A stretch of DNA of 64,000 nucleotides from Thermogemmatispora sp042408735 (GCF_042408735.1 NZ_JBHOQV010000187.1:67188-131187), one strand, 5' to 3'; shown: positions 49,236 to 58,467, numbered from the stretch's first letter. Numbers and translations: made by a program. Notes: generated by a model from the letters alone, not told the origin.

Positions 49236-51227
49236 CTACCGGCCGATGTATTCTTTGACCTTCTCGGCGGCGGCCCGCGTCATGCCTTCAACGGCGGCCA
49301 GCTCTTCGATGCTGGCCTGGCTGATGGCCTGCAGCGAGCCGAAGTGCTTGAGGAGGGCCTGCTTGCGCCGGGGACCGATGCCCGGGATTTCGTCGAGCTG
49401 CGATTTGAAGGTGCGCTGACTGCGCAGCTTGCGATGGTAGGTGATGCCGAAGCGGTGCGCCTCGTCGCGGATGCGCTGCAGCAGGTAGAGGCCCTGGGAG
49501 CTGCGCGGCAGGCGCAGCGGCTCGCTGGCTCCGGGCAGATAGATCTCTTCGGCGGTCGGCAGGCGGCTGTGCGAGCCTTCTTCTTTGGCCAGGCCGATGA
49601 CGGGAACTTCGACGTGCAGCTCCTGCAGGACCTGGAGGGCGGCGTTGAGCTGAGCTTTGCCGCCGTCGATGACGATCAGGTCCGGCAGGGGCCAGTCGTG
49701 GCTGAAGCCGGCTGCCTGCCCTTCGGCGTTCTCGACGCCGCTCGCCAGGCTGTCGCCGTCAGGGCCGGCCTCGCCTCCCCCGGGAGGGGCCGGCGAGGGG
49801 GGCGGCTGCGGCTCGCGGCGGAAGCGCCGTCGCAGGATCTCTTGATGGCTGGCCGGGTCGTTGGCTCCCTCGACGCTCTTGATGCGGAAGCGCCGGTACT
49901 CCGCTGGCTTGGGGCGCCCGCCCTCGAAGACGACCATCGCCCCAACGGAGCTGCTGCCCTGGATGTTGGAGATGTCGTAGCATTCGATGCGCTGGGGCGG
50001 AGTCACCAGGTTGAGGGCGGCCTGCAGCTCTTCGAGGGCCAGTTGCGTCTTCTGGCTGTCGCTGAGCCATTTGATGCGCTGCTGCTCCAGCACTTCCTGG
50101 GCGTTCTGTTTGACTAGCTCGATCAGGCTGCGCTTCTCGCCGCGGCGCGGCACACTCAGGCTGACGGCCTTCCCTCTCCGGCTCCGGAGCCAGGCGAGCA
50201 GCATGTCGCGGTCGTCTGGCTCGACTTCCAGGACGATTTCGGCCGGTATGTGGGGCGCGCTCTCGTAGAATTGTTGCAGGAAGGAGGCCATGATCTCGCC
50301 CGGGCTGCTGTCGCGCGTGCCCTGCAGGATGAAGTATTCGCGCCCGATGAGCTTGCCGGCGCGGAAAAAGAAGACCTGGGCGCAGGTTTCGTCTTCGGCG
50401 CTGGCCAGGGCGACGACGTCCTGGTCTTCTTGCCCTTCGGTGTTGATGATGCGCTGCTTCTCCAGAACGTGCTCGACGGCGCGGATGCGGTCGCGCAGGC
50501 GGGCCGCTTCTTCGAAGTTGAGGGCTTCGGCGGCCTCGTGCATGCGAGCCTCGAGCCGCTTGAGCACCTCCTCGTGCTTGCCCTCGAGGAAGAGGATGAC
50601 CTGGGCGATGATGGCGTCGTAGTCTTCGCGCGTGGCGTAGCCGACGCAGGGGGCCAGGCAGCGGTGAATGTAGTACTGGGTGCAGGGTCGGTTCAGGTAC
50701 TTCGGCTTCCAGCCCGCCGGCTGCTGGCCGTTGCGTGGCGGGGCCCAGGCGCTGCCGTCGTAGCGGCAGGTGCGGAAGGGAAAGAGCTTGTTGAGCAGGT
50801 CAAGGGTGGCGTCGACGGCGGCTGAGCTGGTGTATGGCCCAAAGTAGCGGTTGCCGTCGCGCTGGTAGTTGCGCACGCGGTAGACGCGCGGAAAGTCTTC
50901 GCTCAAGGCGACTTTGATGTAGGGATAGTTCTTGTCGTCGCGCAGCAGGACGTTGTATTTGGGACGGTATTGCTTGATGTAGTTGCTTTCCAGTACCAGG
51001 GCCTCGATTTCGTTTTCGACGACGACGTATTCGATGTCGTCGACACGGGCGACCATGCTGCGGTTCTTGGGACTGAGGTCGGCGGATTCTTGAAAGTAGG
51101 AGCGAACGCGCTGGTGCAGTGAGACGGCCTTGCCGACGTAGATGATTTGCCCCTGGGCATCTTTCATGAGATAGATGCCGGGTTTATGGGGCAGACTGTT
51201 GAGGACGCTGCGAATTTTTTCGTTCAT
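49236..51227 (-). CDS. uvrC: Excinuclease ABC subunit C
   Basis: The 663-residue endonuclease makes both cuts in nucleotide excision repair with UvrA and UvrB. The N-terminal GIY-YIG domain is GIYLMKDAQGQIIYVGKA, and NFEEAARLRDRIRAVEHVL is the UVR (UvrB-binding) motif. A middle RNase H-like domain has the catalytic ECYDISNIQGSSSVGAMVVF, and two helix-hairpin-helix motifs end the protein (EIPGIGPRRKQALLKHFGS, AVEGMTRAAAEKV). A Pro/Gly/Ala-rich insertion (about 490-530, with PAPPGGGEAGPDG) is unusual but does not touch catalytic motifs. ATG 51227 gives MNEKIRS; an upstream extension is unlikely. It is followed by the terminator at 48973. Confidence 0.96.
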   Translation of the reverse strand: MNEKIRSVLNSLPHKPGIYLMKDAQGQIIYVGKAVSLHQRVRSYFQESADLSPKNRSMVARVDDIEYVVVENEIEALVLESNYIKQYRPKYNVLLRDDKNYPYIKVALSEDFPRVYRVRNYQRDGNRYFGPYTSSAAVDATLDLLNKLFPFRTCRYDGSAWAPPRNGQQPAGWKPKYLNRPCTQYYIHRCLAPCVGYATREDYDAIIAQVILFLEGKHEEVLKRLEARMHEAAEALNFEEAARLRDRIRAVEHVLEKQRIINTEGQEDQDVVALASAEDETCAQVFFFRAGKLIGREYFILQGTRDSSPGEIMASFLQQFYESAPHIPAEIVLEVEPDDRDMLLAWLRSRRGKAVSLSVPRRGEKRSLIELVKQNAQEVLEQQRIKWLSDSQKTQLALEELQAALNLVTPPQRIECYDISNIQGSSSVGAMVVFEGGRPKPAEYRRFRIKSVEGANDPASHQEILRRRFRREPQPPPSPAPPGGGEAGPDGDSLASGVENAEGQAAGFSHDWPLPDLIVIDGGKAQLNAALQVLQELHVEVPVIGLAKEEGSHSRLPTAEEIYLPGASEPLRLPRSSQGLYLLQRIRDEAHRFGITYHRKLRSQRTFKSQLDEIPGIGPRRKQALLKHFGSLQAISQASIEELAAVEGMTRAAAEKVKEYIGR

Positions 51228-51621
51228 GTCTGGCTGCCTGCTCTTGGGCGTTGGGTTGTTGGTTGGTGTTGGTTGACCTGGGCCGGGGCCTGTGCCGCCT
51301 CTGGGCTTGCTCCGAAAGGCTAGCCTTCTCATTTTATATCATAGCGGGAAGGGGGCTGGTGCGGGTCAGGCCGGCGGGCGGCGCGGCGACCCTTCGGTGG
51401 CCTCTCTCCCGTTCGTTGGCTGGCGCCTCCTGCAGGAGGAGGCGAGTGGGCTGGGCCGCCCGCTGGCGAGCGCTTCGGGTTTCTGTGGGGCGCTGGCCCC
51501 GCCTCTCCGCTGGCGGCCCGGCAGCGTGCGAGAACTGGCTGAGCCTGGCTGTGGTGGCTGGCTGGCCGGCTGGCTGGCTGACTGACCGATTGGGGGGCGG
51601 GCAGGTGGGCGGGAACTGGCT
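51228..51621 (-). other. Gap between the TIR-STAND gene and uvrC
   Basis: About 394 bases, GC-rich, with GGCTGGCTGGC-like repeats near 51560-51580. No gene or clear terminator is seen. The two genes share a strand but are probably separate units. Confidence 0.35.
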
Positions 51622-54600
51622 TCAGGTCCAGGCCCCGGTCAGGAAGCTCTCGACCTCGGCAAAGGCCGCGCCGAGGGCCAGCCCCAGCTCCGGCGCCAGC
51701 TCGAGCAGTCCGCCAACGAGCGGGAAGAGCCGCAGGGCTTGCTCGCGCGTGCTGACGCGCGACCAGGCCCACTGCACCAGGCGCAGCAGCTCCTCATGGG
51801 CGCCGACCTCGCTCAGGGCCTGGCCGAGGGCAAGCAGGACCTGGGCCTGCCCTTCTTCGTCGGGGATGGTCTCAGCGCTGCGCCGCACCTCGTCCCAGCT
51901 CTGGCGAGCCTGAGCGCGCTGCCCGGCCCGCGCCAGGGCCTGTCCCAGGGCCGCTAAAGCCTGCGCCCGCTCTGTCTCGGGGCCGATGGTCCGGCACAGG
52001 CGGGCGGCCTCGTCCCAATGCCCGGCCTCGGCCAGGGCCGCGGCCAGCCTGGCCCGCAGGGTTGCCTCTCTCCAGCTATGGGGGATGTGGGGGAGGAGCC
52101 GCTCGGCCTCCTGCCATTCCTGGGAGTTGATCAGGGTCTCGCAGAGCGTGGCCAGGGCCTCGGCCTGTCCCCACTCGCCGGCCAGGGAGGCGATGCAGCG
52201 CTCGCTCTGCTGCCAGCAGGAGTGCGCCCGCTCGCGCTCGCCGACGGCCGCGAGGGCCTCTCCCAGGCGGGCGAACAGCTCGGCCCGCTGTACAACGTCC
52301 ATGCTGGCAATGAGTCGCTCGCTCTCTTGCCAGCAGTGCTCGGCCCGCCGGCGCCGTTCCGCTGCCTGCTCCTGCTCTGCAGTTTCGGGTGTGGTTTGCA
52401 GCCAGCCCTTGCCGAGAGCGAGCAGGGCCTCGACCCGCTGGCGGGGGAAGGCGATAGCCTGGGAGAGCCGCTCGGCCTCCTCCAGTCGTCCGGCGCCGAC
52501 CAGCTCCTTCCCGAGCAGCGCCTGGGCATCGGCCCGCTCCCAGCCCTCGGGGATGCGCCTGACGATGCGCTCGGCCTCCTGCCATTCGCCGGCCTGGGCC
52601 AGCTCGCGGGCCAGGGCCTGGTAGCCATCGGCCTGCCCCCAGGCCATGCTTTCGTGGGCGATCAGTTCTTCGGCCTCGCGCCAGAGCTGGCGGGCGCGCT
52701 CCCAGGCTCCGGTCTGGGCCTGCAGACGTCCCAGGATGGCCAGGGCCTGGCCGCGCTCCCGTCCCTGGGCCAGGCTGCGGATGGTCCGCTCGGCTTCGTC
52801 CCAGGTGGCCGGTGTGGTGGCGCTGCCGGCCAGCAGGGAAAGGATGGCGCTGTACTGCTCGCTCTGTCGGGCCTGGGTGTGGACCAGGCTGACGACCTGT
52901 TGCCAGCAGCGGGCGGCCGCTTCGGGCTGACCGGCCTGGTAGAGGGCGCGCCCGCTGGCGATGAGGGCTTCGGCTCGCTGCTCCCAGTCGCCGATGGCCT
53001 GGGCGACCTGGCTGGCCTCCTGCCAGCGTCCGTGCCTGAGCAGGCTGTGGGTCAGCAGAGCCAGGTCAGCGGCCTGTTCCTTGCCTGCTGGCAGGGTGCG
53101 CAGGATGGCCTCGGCCTGCTGCCAGCAGCGCTGCGCCTCGCTCAGCAGGCCGGCCCGCGCCAGGGCCTGGCCGAGGGCGACGCAGGTGGCGCTCTGCTCG
53201 TCGGCGTGCTCGAGCTGGACCAGGCTGGCTTCGACCTGCTGCCAGTGCTCACGGGCCTGCTCTAGCTGGCCGCGCTCCGCCCGGGCCTGGCCGAGGGCTA
53301 TCAGGGCCTGCAGCCGTGGCTGGGGGAGGGCGATGTGGGCGCAGAGGGCCTCGGCTTCGGTCCAGCGCGCGGCCTCTGCCAGGGCCTCCACCAGGGCAAG
53401 CTGGGCCTCCGCTTGCCGCTCATCGTCGGCCATGCGCTCGCTGCTGGCGATGGCCCGCTTCCAGTCGCCGGCGGCGGCCAGGGCCTGGGTCAGGCTGAGC
53501 CGGGCCTCGCTCTGCTGCCACTGCTCGGGGATCAGGTCGCAGAGGCGCTCGGCCTCGCTCCAGTGCTGGCAGGCCACCAGGGCGCGGACCAGGGCCACCA
53601 GGGCGCGGGCCTGTTCCCTGGCGCTGGGCTGGGCGCAGGCCAGGCCCTCGGCTTGCTGCCAGCGGCGCTGCGCCTCTGTCGAGAGGCCGGCTCGCTCCTG
53701 CTCGCGTGCGAGGATGGCCAGGGCCTCGGCGCGCACGCTGCCGGCCGGCTCGGCCAGGCTGGTCAGGATGGCCTCGGCCTCCGGCCAGCGTCGGGCCTGG
53801 GCCAGGACGGCGAGCAGGGTCAGCCGGACCTCGTTTTGCAGGGTCCCGGCGGGCATGGCTTCGATGATCTCTTCGATCTCGTCGCTCTGACCGGCCTCGG
53901 CCAGGCCCTGGGCGATCTGGAGCAGGGCCTCGGCGCAGAGCTGGGCCGAGGCGATGCGCCGGGCGACGCCGATGGCGGCCCGCCAGAGCTGCAGCGCCGA
54001 GTCGCGCCAGCCGGCCCTGTAGAGACCGGCAGCCAGCTCGCTCAGGAGGGGCGCCAGGCGCTCCGGCTCGCTGCCGGCGCGGGCCACGTCGCAGGCCCGC
54101 CAGTAGAGCGGCCTGTAGTCGCTCGCGGGGGCGCCCTGCTCTTGAAGCTGGCGCGCGATGGCCACCAGGGCCTCGAGCTGGTGCCCCGGCTCGCTCAGCA
54201 GGTCGGCCAGGCCCAGGGCCTCCTGGCGGCGCCCAAGTTGCACCAGCAGGGCGAAGGCTTCCGGCGGGTAGCGCTCGGCCTGGCTGCTGAGGCTGCAGCG
54301 CAGGAGGGTGTAGCGCCAGAGGCGCGGGAGTTGGGCCAGGCCGGTGGCCAGGTCCCAGCCTGCCCAGGCCGCCGCCCGACGCCCAAGGTCGAGGTCGCTG
54401 GCGTAGGCCCAGGTGCTGGGATCAAGCTGGCGAATCTTGTGGTAGCCGTAGTGGCCGGCGTCGAGCAACGCGAAGAGGCCCTCCCAGCGCCGGCCGTGGA
54501 AGAGATGGGCGGGCAGGTGCCGGCGCGCGTAGCGCCGGCGGGCCTCCTCGGCGGGATCGTAGGAGGCTTCTTGCCAGAGCTGCTCGCTGCCGCCGCGCTC

Positions 54601-56253
54601 GCACCAGGCGGCCATCAGGGCGTGCCAGCGGGCCTCTTCGCTGGCCGTGAAGAGCCAGGATCGGTCCGGCTGCTCTGGATCCTGGCGCAGGTAGTGGCGC
54701 AGTTTGAGGTGGTAGAGGCTGTAGCGCCCGCCGCTGTCGGCGACAAGGAGGCCGCCAAGCTGTTGCAGGGCATCGCGTACCTGGTAGGTGGCTACGGGCT
54801 GCTCCGGCCCGCCCAGGATCTGGCCAAGCTGGCCCGCTTCCAGTGGCTCGCGCGCCACCAGCAGGAGGCCAAGGAGCGGGTAGATGAGGCGCTCCCAAAG
54901 GGGATGCTCTTTGAGGCGCTCGATGGCCAGGGTGAAGAGGGCCTCGGGATCGCTGGAGAGGCGCGCGCTCAGGGCCTCCGGGGTAAGGCCGGGGTCGCGC
55001 TCCAGCTCGCGGACGATCAGGTCGAGGTAGAGGGTGTTCGGCTCCATCAGGGCGTAGAGCCGCTCGCTGTCGATCGGCGCGAGCTGCAGGCCGTGGGCCT
55101 GCAGCAGTTCTTCGAAATCGGCCCGGCTGAGCGGCGGCAGGCTGTATTCGCGCACCGGCCCGCGCAGGTGCAGGAGCTGCAGGGCGTCGTTGGGACGGGA
55201 GCCGAGCACGATGAGGCAGCCCGGGGGCAGGCGCGAGGGCAGAAAGCCAAGGTGGTGCTTGCCCCCGGCTTCGCGCGGAAGCTGATCGAGACCGTCAATG
55301 CAGATCAGGAGGCGCTCGCCCCGCTCGGATAGCTCTTGCAGGAGGTTGGCAAGGGCGGTCGCCAGAGCGGCGCGGCTGGTGCCGGCCACCAGGAGCGGCG
55401 TCGGGTCGAGGCGCCAGCCGAGGATGAGGCGCGCCAGCAGGTCGCGCAGCAGGGCAACGCTGTGGTCGAGCGGCGGATCCAGCGGCAGGAAGTGATGGGG
55501 GACTCGCTCCAGCCCTTCTTCCTGGACGAGGCGGGCGATGAGGCTGCTCTTGCCCTGGCCGGCCTGGCCGCTGATGATCAGGTAGCCGCCGACGGGCTGT
55601 AGCTCGGCGATGTGCCGGCGAATGGCGGCCAGCTCGGCCTGCCGCCCAACGAAGCCGGCCAGTCGGCTGCCGATGAAGGGCCGGTGATCGATGAGCATGG
55701 CGCGCAGGGCCTGCTCCTGCTCGGGCGTGAAGGGGACAGCCTCCTGGCTGCGCAGACGCTCCCGCCAGCCAACAAAGAGCCGGCGCAGCCCCTCCTCGAC
55801 GCGATAGAGACCTTCGTCTGGCTTGTGCCAGCGGGTGAGGGCTTTGGGGGGCCGGCCAGGTGGCAGGGCCTCCAGTTGGCCAAGCGGGGTGTGTTCCCAG
55901 GCCACAGGTCTTACGATAATGGGAACAAGGACGACCTCTTGCCGGCGCCTGCGCTCCAGGGCTGCCTCCATGTCGCTCAGGCACTCAGGGCTGTCGAGAA
56001 AATCGGAGCTGATCAGCAGCAGGATCAGGTCGGCGCTCTGGAGGGCGGCCTGCCGCGCACGCTGAACGTCGCTGCCGGCCAGAAACTGCCCCGGCTCCTG
56101 TACCTGGGGCGGCTCCAGGCCGGCCCCGCTGGCGGCCAGGCGCACCCGACGCTTAATGCGCTCGGCCCAGTTCCGGTCTGAGTCGGCATAGCTGATGTAG
56201 ATCGCCAGGCGCTGGCGCTGGCTGGCGCTGATGGGGCTGGCGGCTGGCTCCAT
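51622..56253 (-). CDS. TIR-STAND ATPase with a long TPR-like sensor array
   Basis: The 1543-residue protein has three parts. Residues 15-150 are a TIR domain (IYISYADSDRNWAE, then LILLLISSDFLDSPECLSDMEAALERR, then VVLVPIIVRPVAWEH), with Glu96 as the likely catalytic residue for NAD+ cleavage. Residues 200-560 are a STAND-type P-loop ATPase with Walker A GQAGQGKSS (229-237) and Walker B LLICIDGLDQL (315-325), followed by a winged-helix-like region. From about 570 to the end there are some 25-30 degenerate TPR-like units of about 33 residues (A-x2-W-x-EAE pattern). This is the build of STAND immune NTPases such as AVAST-like and NLR-like proteins. GGAGGAGCAGG precedes ATG 56253. The trigger is unknown. 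Confidence 0.87.
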   Translation of the reverse strand: MEPAASPISASQRQRLAIYISYADSDRNWAERIKRRVRLAASGAGLEPPQVQEPGQFLAGSDVQRARQAALQSADLILLLISSDFLDSPECLSDMEAALERRRRQEVVLVPIIVRPVAWEHTPLGQLEALPPGRPPKALTRWHKPDEGLYRVEEGLRRLFVGWRERLRSQEAVPFTPEQEQALRAMLIDHRPFIGSRLAGFVGRQAELAAIRRHIAELQPVGGYLIISGQAGQGKSSLIARLVQEEGLERVPHHFLPLDPPLDHSVALLRDLLARLILGWRLDPTPLLVAGTSRAALATALANLLQELSERGERLLICIDGLDQLPREAGGKHHLGFLPSRLPPGCLIVLGSRPNDALQLLHLRGPVREYSLPPLSRADFEELLQAHGLQLAPIDSERLYALMEPNTLYLDLIVRELERDPGLTPEALSARLSSDPEALFTLAIERLKEHPLWERLIYPLLGLLLVAREPLEAGQLGQILGGPEQPVATYQVRDALQQLGGLLVADSGGRYSLYHLKLRHYLRQDPEQPDRSWLFTASEEARWHALMAAWCERGGSEQLWQEASYDPAEEARRRYARRHLPAHLFHGRRWEGLFALLDAGHYGYHKIRQLDPSTWAYASDLDLGRRAAAWAGWDLATGLAQLPRLWRYTLLRCSLSSQAERYPPEAFALLVQLGRRQEALGLADLLSEPGHQLEALVAIARQLQEQGAPASDYRPLYWRACDVARAGSEPERLAPLLSELAAGLYRAGWRDSALQLWRAAIGVARRIASAQLCAEALLQIAQGLAEAGQSDEIEEIIEAMPAGTLQNEVRLTLLAVLAQARRWPEAEAILTSLAEPAGSVRAEALAILAREQERAGLSTEAQRRWQQAEGLACAQPSAREQARALVALVRALVACQHWSEAERLCDLIPEQWQQSEARLSLTQALAAAGDWKRAIASSERMADDERQAEAQLALVEALAEAARWTEAEALCAHIALPQPRLQALIALGQARAERGQLEQAREHWQQVEASLVQLEHADEQSATCVALGQALARAGLLSEAQRCWQQAEAILRTLPAGKEQAADLALLTHSLLRHGRWQEASQVAQAIGDWEQRAEALIASGRALYQAGQPEAAARCWQQVVSLVHTQARQSEQYSAILSLLAGSATTPATWDEAERTIRSLAQGRERGQALAILGRLQAQTGAWERARQLWREAEELIAHESMAWGQADGYQALARELAQAGEWQEAERIVRRIPEGWERADAQALLGKELVGAGRLEEAERLSQAIAFPRQRVEALLALGKGWLQTTPETAEQEQAAERRRRAEHCWQESERLIASMDVVQRAELFARLGEALAAVGERERAHSCWQQSERCIASLAGEWGQAEALATLCETLINSQEWQEAERLLPHIPHSWREATLRARLAAALAEAGHWDEAARLCRTIGPETERAQALAALGQALARAGQRAQARQSWDEVRRSAETIPDEEGQAQVLLALGQALSEVGAHEELLRLVQWAWSRVSTREQALRLFPLVGGLLELAPELGLALGAAFAEVESFLTGAWT

Positions 56254-56934
56254 CCTGCTCCTCCGACCGGTTCAGGCCCGGCAAGGCGGGCGGGCACGGG
56301 CCGGACGCTGAGCGCTACAATACAGGACAGCCCAAGGCGGAGACGCGGAGGACCGGCCCGGGGACCAGCGACTGGCCCTGGCACTCGCTGGCCGGAAGCA
56401 GCGCTGGCCCGTGGCTGCCCGGTCGGTCGCGGGACCGCGGGAGCCTGGAGACCTTGACGGCGGATCGGCAGGGTCCTCTGCCGACCTGCTCCCTTTGAGA
56501 AAGCGCTCGCTCAGGCTCCCCGGGAGGCCCTGCAGGCACGCCTGGCTCGGCCGGCATGGTCCGGTCCAGGTAGGCGTCGGGAGAGATGGCTTCAGGCTCG
56601 CTCCCTCCCCGTCCTGCTGCCTGATGTTGCTCTGCCCGCCTCACGGGGAGAACACCGGCAAACAAACAGGCATGGAAGAGAGCGAGCGCACGATCTCTGC
56701 GGCCCGCCTCCGGCTGGCCCGCCCTCGCTTCATAAAATTGCTTGCTTCTTCTGCGAGTATACCATAGGTTCGGCCTCGGCGCCATCCGGCGACGGGGCAT
56801 CTTGTGTATGGTAGAGAGAGGAGACACATCACAAACGATTTCTCGTCGGAGAATGAGGTTTTCCACAAAGTTCTTCCCTAAATGGCGCGCATGCGCTATA
56901 CTGACAAAAATATCTCGCATAAGAGGGGAGAATC
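56254..56934. other. Intergenic region between divergent TIR-STAND and XRE1 genes
   Basis: About 680 bases without a supported gene. On the minus strand an extended -10, TGGTATACT (plus 56756-56761 as AGTATA), could start the TIR-STAND mRNA with a leader of about 500 bases. On the plus strand TATACT at 56897-56902 serves XRE1, overlapping the perfect palindrome GCGCATGCGC (56887-56896). Confidence 0.45.
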
Positions 56935-57225
56935 GTGCTTCGGCTGCGCGTGAAAGAGGTCGCACGTGAGAAGGGAATGTCTATGAACCAACTGTCCCAT
57001 CGGGCAGAGGTCAGCTATAACATCATCAAGGCCATCTATCGCAATCCCTATCGGCCTACCAATACGGCCACCGTCAACCGCATTGCGCGGGCCTTGGGGG
57101 TGCCGACCACCGCCCTGATGGAGGATGTCTCGGAGGAGGAGATGGTGCGCGAGCAGCGCATCCTGGCGGCGGAGCTGGCCCTGCCCCGACGACCAGGGCG
57201 CCGGCCCCGCCACCTGATGCCCTAG
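56935..57225 (+). CDS. Small XRE-type helix-turn-helix protein 1
   Basis: The 96-residue protein begins VLRLRVKEVAREKGMSMNQLSHRAEVSYNIIKAIYRNPY, a Cro/C1-type HTH whose recognition helix is SYNIIKAIYRN. NRIARALGVPTTALMEDV follows, then a basic Arg-rich tail (ALPRRPGRRPRHLMP) that the other two paralogues lack. It has no sensor domain. The GTG start has GGGGAG 4 bases upstream and is the same start pattern as in the paralogues at 58213 and 58695. A perfect palindrome and TATACT lie just upstream. It probably binds DNA as a dimer and may control its own gene. Confidence 0.88.
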   Translation: MLRLRVKEVAREKGMSMNQLSHRAEVSYNIIKAIYRNPYRPTNTATVNRIARALGVPTTALMEDVSEEEMVREQRILAAELALPRRPGRRPRHLMP

Positions 57226-57272
57226 CCAGCCAGCCAGCCAGTCAGTCAGTCAGTCAGCCAGCCAGCCAGCCG
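57224..57272. repeat. CAGC/CAGT tetranucleotide repeat
   Basis: About twelve copies of a 4-base unit run from 57224 to 57272: AGCC several times, then AGTC four times, then AGCC again. The run begins at the stop codon of XRE1. Length changes between strains are likely, but it is outside the coding region. Confidence 0.7.
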
Positions 57273-57349
57273 GTCGGCGAGCAGGCGGAGCGACCACGCC
57301 CGGAACCAGACCCCAGGTGGGCCGCCCGCCGCTCGGCCGGCCAGCCAGG

Positions 57350-57431
57350 CGCTCAAAAAAGGATGGCGCGCGTGGTGCCGGCGCGCCGGGCCGCCTCCCA
57401 ATGGCAGCCAGCGCTCCCACGCGCGCCATCC
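57350..57431 (-). terminator. Long hairpin terminator of the small minus-strand gene
   Basis: GGATGGCGCGCGTGG (57361-57375) and CCACGCGCGCCATCC (57417-57431) are perfect 15-bp arms with a 41-base GC-rich loop that also folds. On the minus strand the stem is followed at once by a run of six T residues (plus A-run 57355-57360). It lies about 170 bases after the stop of the gene at 57600. Confidence 0.65.
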
Positions 57432-57599
57432 CGCGGAACACGGGCCATCGTTGCGTTCGGTTAAGCGATCGTGCCGGTGGGGGAGAGGGGCCTTCCTGCT
57501 CTCGCGCGGGGTTGACGGTCCACGAAAGGGGAGCCTTGAGAGCCAGGGGGAGAATGGAAGACCCCTCTTCAGCACGTCAGAGACTCAGAAGACTCAGGC

Positions 57600-57986
57600 T
57601 CAGCTCTCACCTCCTTTCAGGACCGGTCGGATGGGCGGCAGGACCAGGCTCAGGTACTCGCGCAGGTGCTCGCAGTTGGCCAGCACTTGATCGCGCTCCT
57701 GGGTGGCGGCAATCTTCTGGCGCACCAGCGCGGTGAAGGTGGCGATCGCTTCGGTGATCAGACCCAGCTCCTCCCAACTGAGGACCATCACCTGCCCGCT
57801 GAGGATCTGCTCGATCTTGAGCAGGGCAAGCTGGATACGGTTCAGGCTGCGATGGCTCACCGCCTGCCCCGCCTGGCCCGACTGCAGATAACGCCCATAA
57901 AAGAGGAGGATGTACTTGATGGCCTTGAGGTCGTCCTCCCCTACCCCCATCATCACCTGCTTCCCCTCCCGGTTCCCTTCCTGCAT
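57600..57986 (-). CDS. Small helical protein of unknown function, 128 residues
   Basis: The product is hydrophilic and alpha-helical: DLKAIKYILLFYGRYLQSGQAG, then NRIQLALLKIEQILSGQVMVL, then LITEAIATFTALVRQKIAATQERDQVLANCEHLREYLSLVL. It has no recognised domain, signal or membrane helix. A fold of three or four helices is likely. AAAGGA precedes ATG 57986. It sits on the minus strand between XRE1 and XRE2, and its transcript ends in the strong hairpin at 57361-57431. It may be a regulatory partner of the island, but there is no direct evidence. Confidence 0.75.
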   Translation of the reverse strand: MQEGNREGKQVMMGVGEDDLKAIKYILLFYGRYLQSGQAGQAVSHRSLNRIQLALLKIEQILSGQVMVLSWEELGLITEAIATFTALVRQKIAATQERDQVLANCEHLREYLSLVLPPIRPVLKGGES

Positions 57987-58105
57987 TACTCACTTCCTTT
58001 CTCTACCTGCAGCTTGACACTTCCATCAGGCTCCTTCCTCTCACTTGCCATCCTGTCCCTAGCCTACCACGTTCTCCGCGATTAGTCAATAGATATAGCA
58101 ATAAA

Positions 58106-58152
58106 AATAAGCGCTTATTAATAAGCGCATATCTTTATCGCCAAAAAGATAT
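58106..58152. promoter_or_regulatory. Operator-like palindromes before XRE2
   Basis: AATAAGCGCTTATT (58106-58119) is a perfect 14-bp palindrome, and its half AATAAGCGC recurs at 58120-58128. Next to it ATATCTTT (58129-58136) and AAAGATAT (58145-58152) form an 8-bp inverted repeat. The AT-rich block ends about 60 bases before the XRE2 start, ideal for an autoregulator. Confidence 0.6.
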
Positions 58153-58212
58153 GGAATACCCGCTATTATGATACCCTGGTAAGCTTAAAAAAAACTCCAT
58201 TGAGGAATGCGC

Positions 58213-58467
58213 GTGTTACGCCTGCGTGTGAAAGAGGTCGCCCAGGAGAAAAATGTTTCGATGCACCAGCTCTCTCTGCGTGCGCAGGTGAGCTACTACA
58301 TTATCAGGGGCATGTTTCACAACCCCTATAAAGCGGTCTCCACTGAGACGCTCAATCGGATAGCTGAGGCTCTGGAAGTACCCGTCACCGCTCTCATTGA
58401 AGACGTACCCAGGAAGCAAGCTGAAGCGGAACAAGCGCATCTCAAGATCCGTCCCACTGATCAATAG
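58213..58467 (+). CDS. Small XRE-type helix-turn-helix protein 2
   Basis: The 84-residue protein reads VLRLRVKEVAQEKNVSMHQLSLRAQVSYYIIRGMFHNPY, then LNRIAEALEVPVTALIEDVPRKQ. It is paralogous to the proteins at 56935 and 58695, with helices around the turn conserved but the recognition helix changed (SYYIIRGMFHN). I chose GTG 58213, aligned with the paralogues, and GAGGA lies 6 bases upstream; ATG 58207 is an in-frame alternative. It probably acts as a dimeric DNA-binding protein without a sensor. The palindromes at 58106-58152 are candidate targets. Confidence 0.87.
   Translation: MLRLRVKEVAQEKNVSMHQLSLRAQVSYYIIRGMFHNPYKAVSTETLNRIAEALEVPVTALIEDVPRKQAEAEQAHLKIRPTDQ

Noticed and set aside
53335..55332. 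665-codon open frame on the plus strand inside the TIR-STAND gene
   Set aside because: It is antisense to the TPR repeats, whose GC-rich codon bias leaves few stops on the other strand. Its product is a low-complexity Gly/Ala/Leu string with no domain and no ribosome binding site.
57222..57275. CRISPR array at the tetranucleotide repeat
   Set aside because: The unit is only 4 bases with no spacers and no cas genes in the window.
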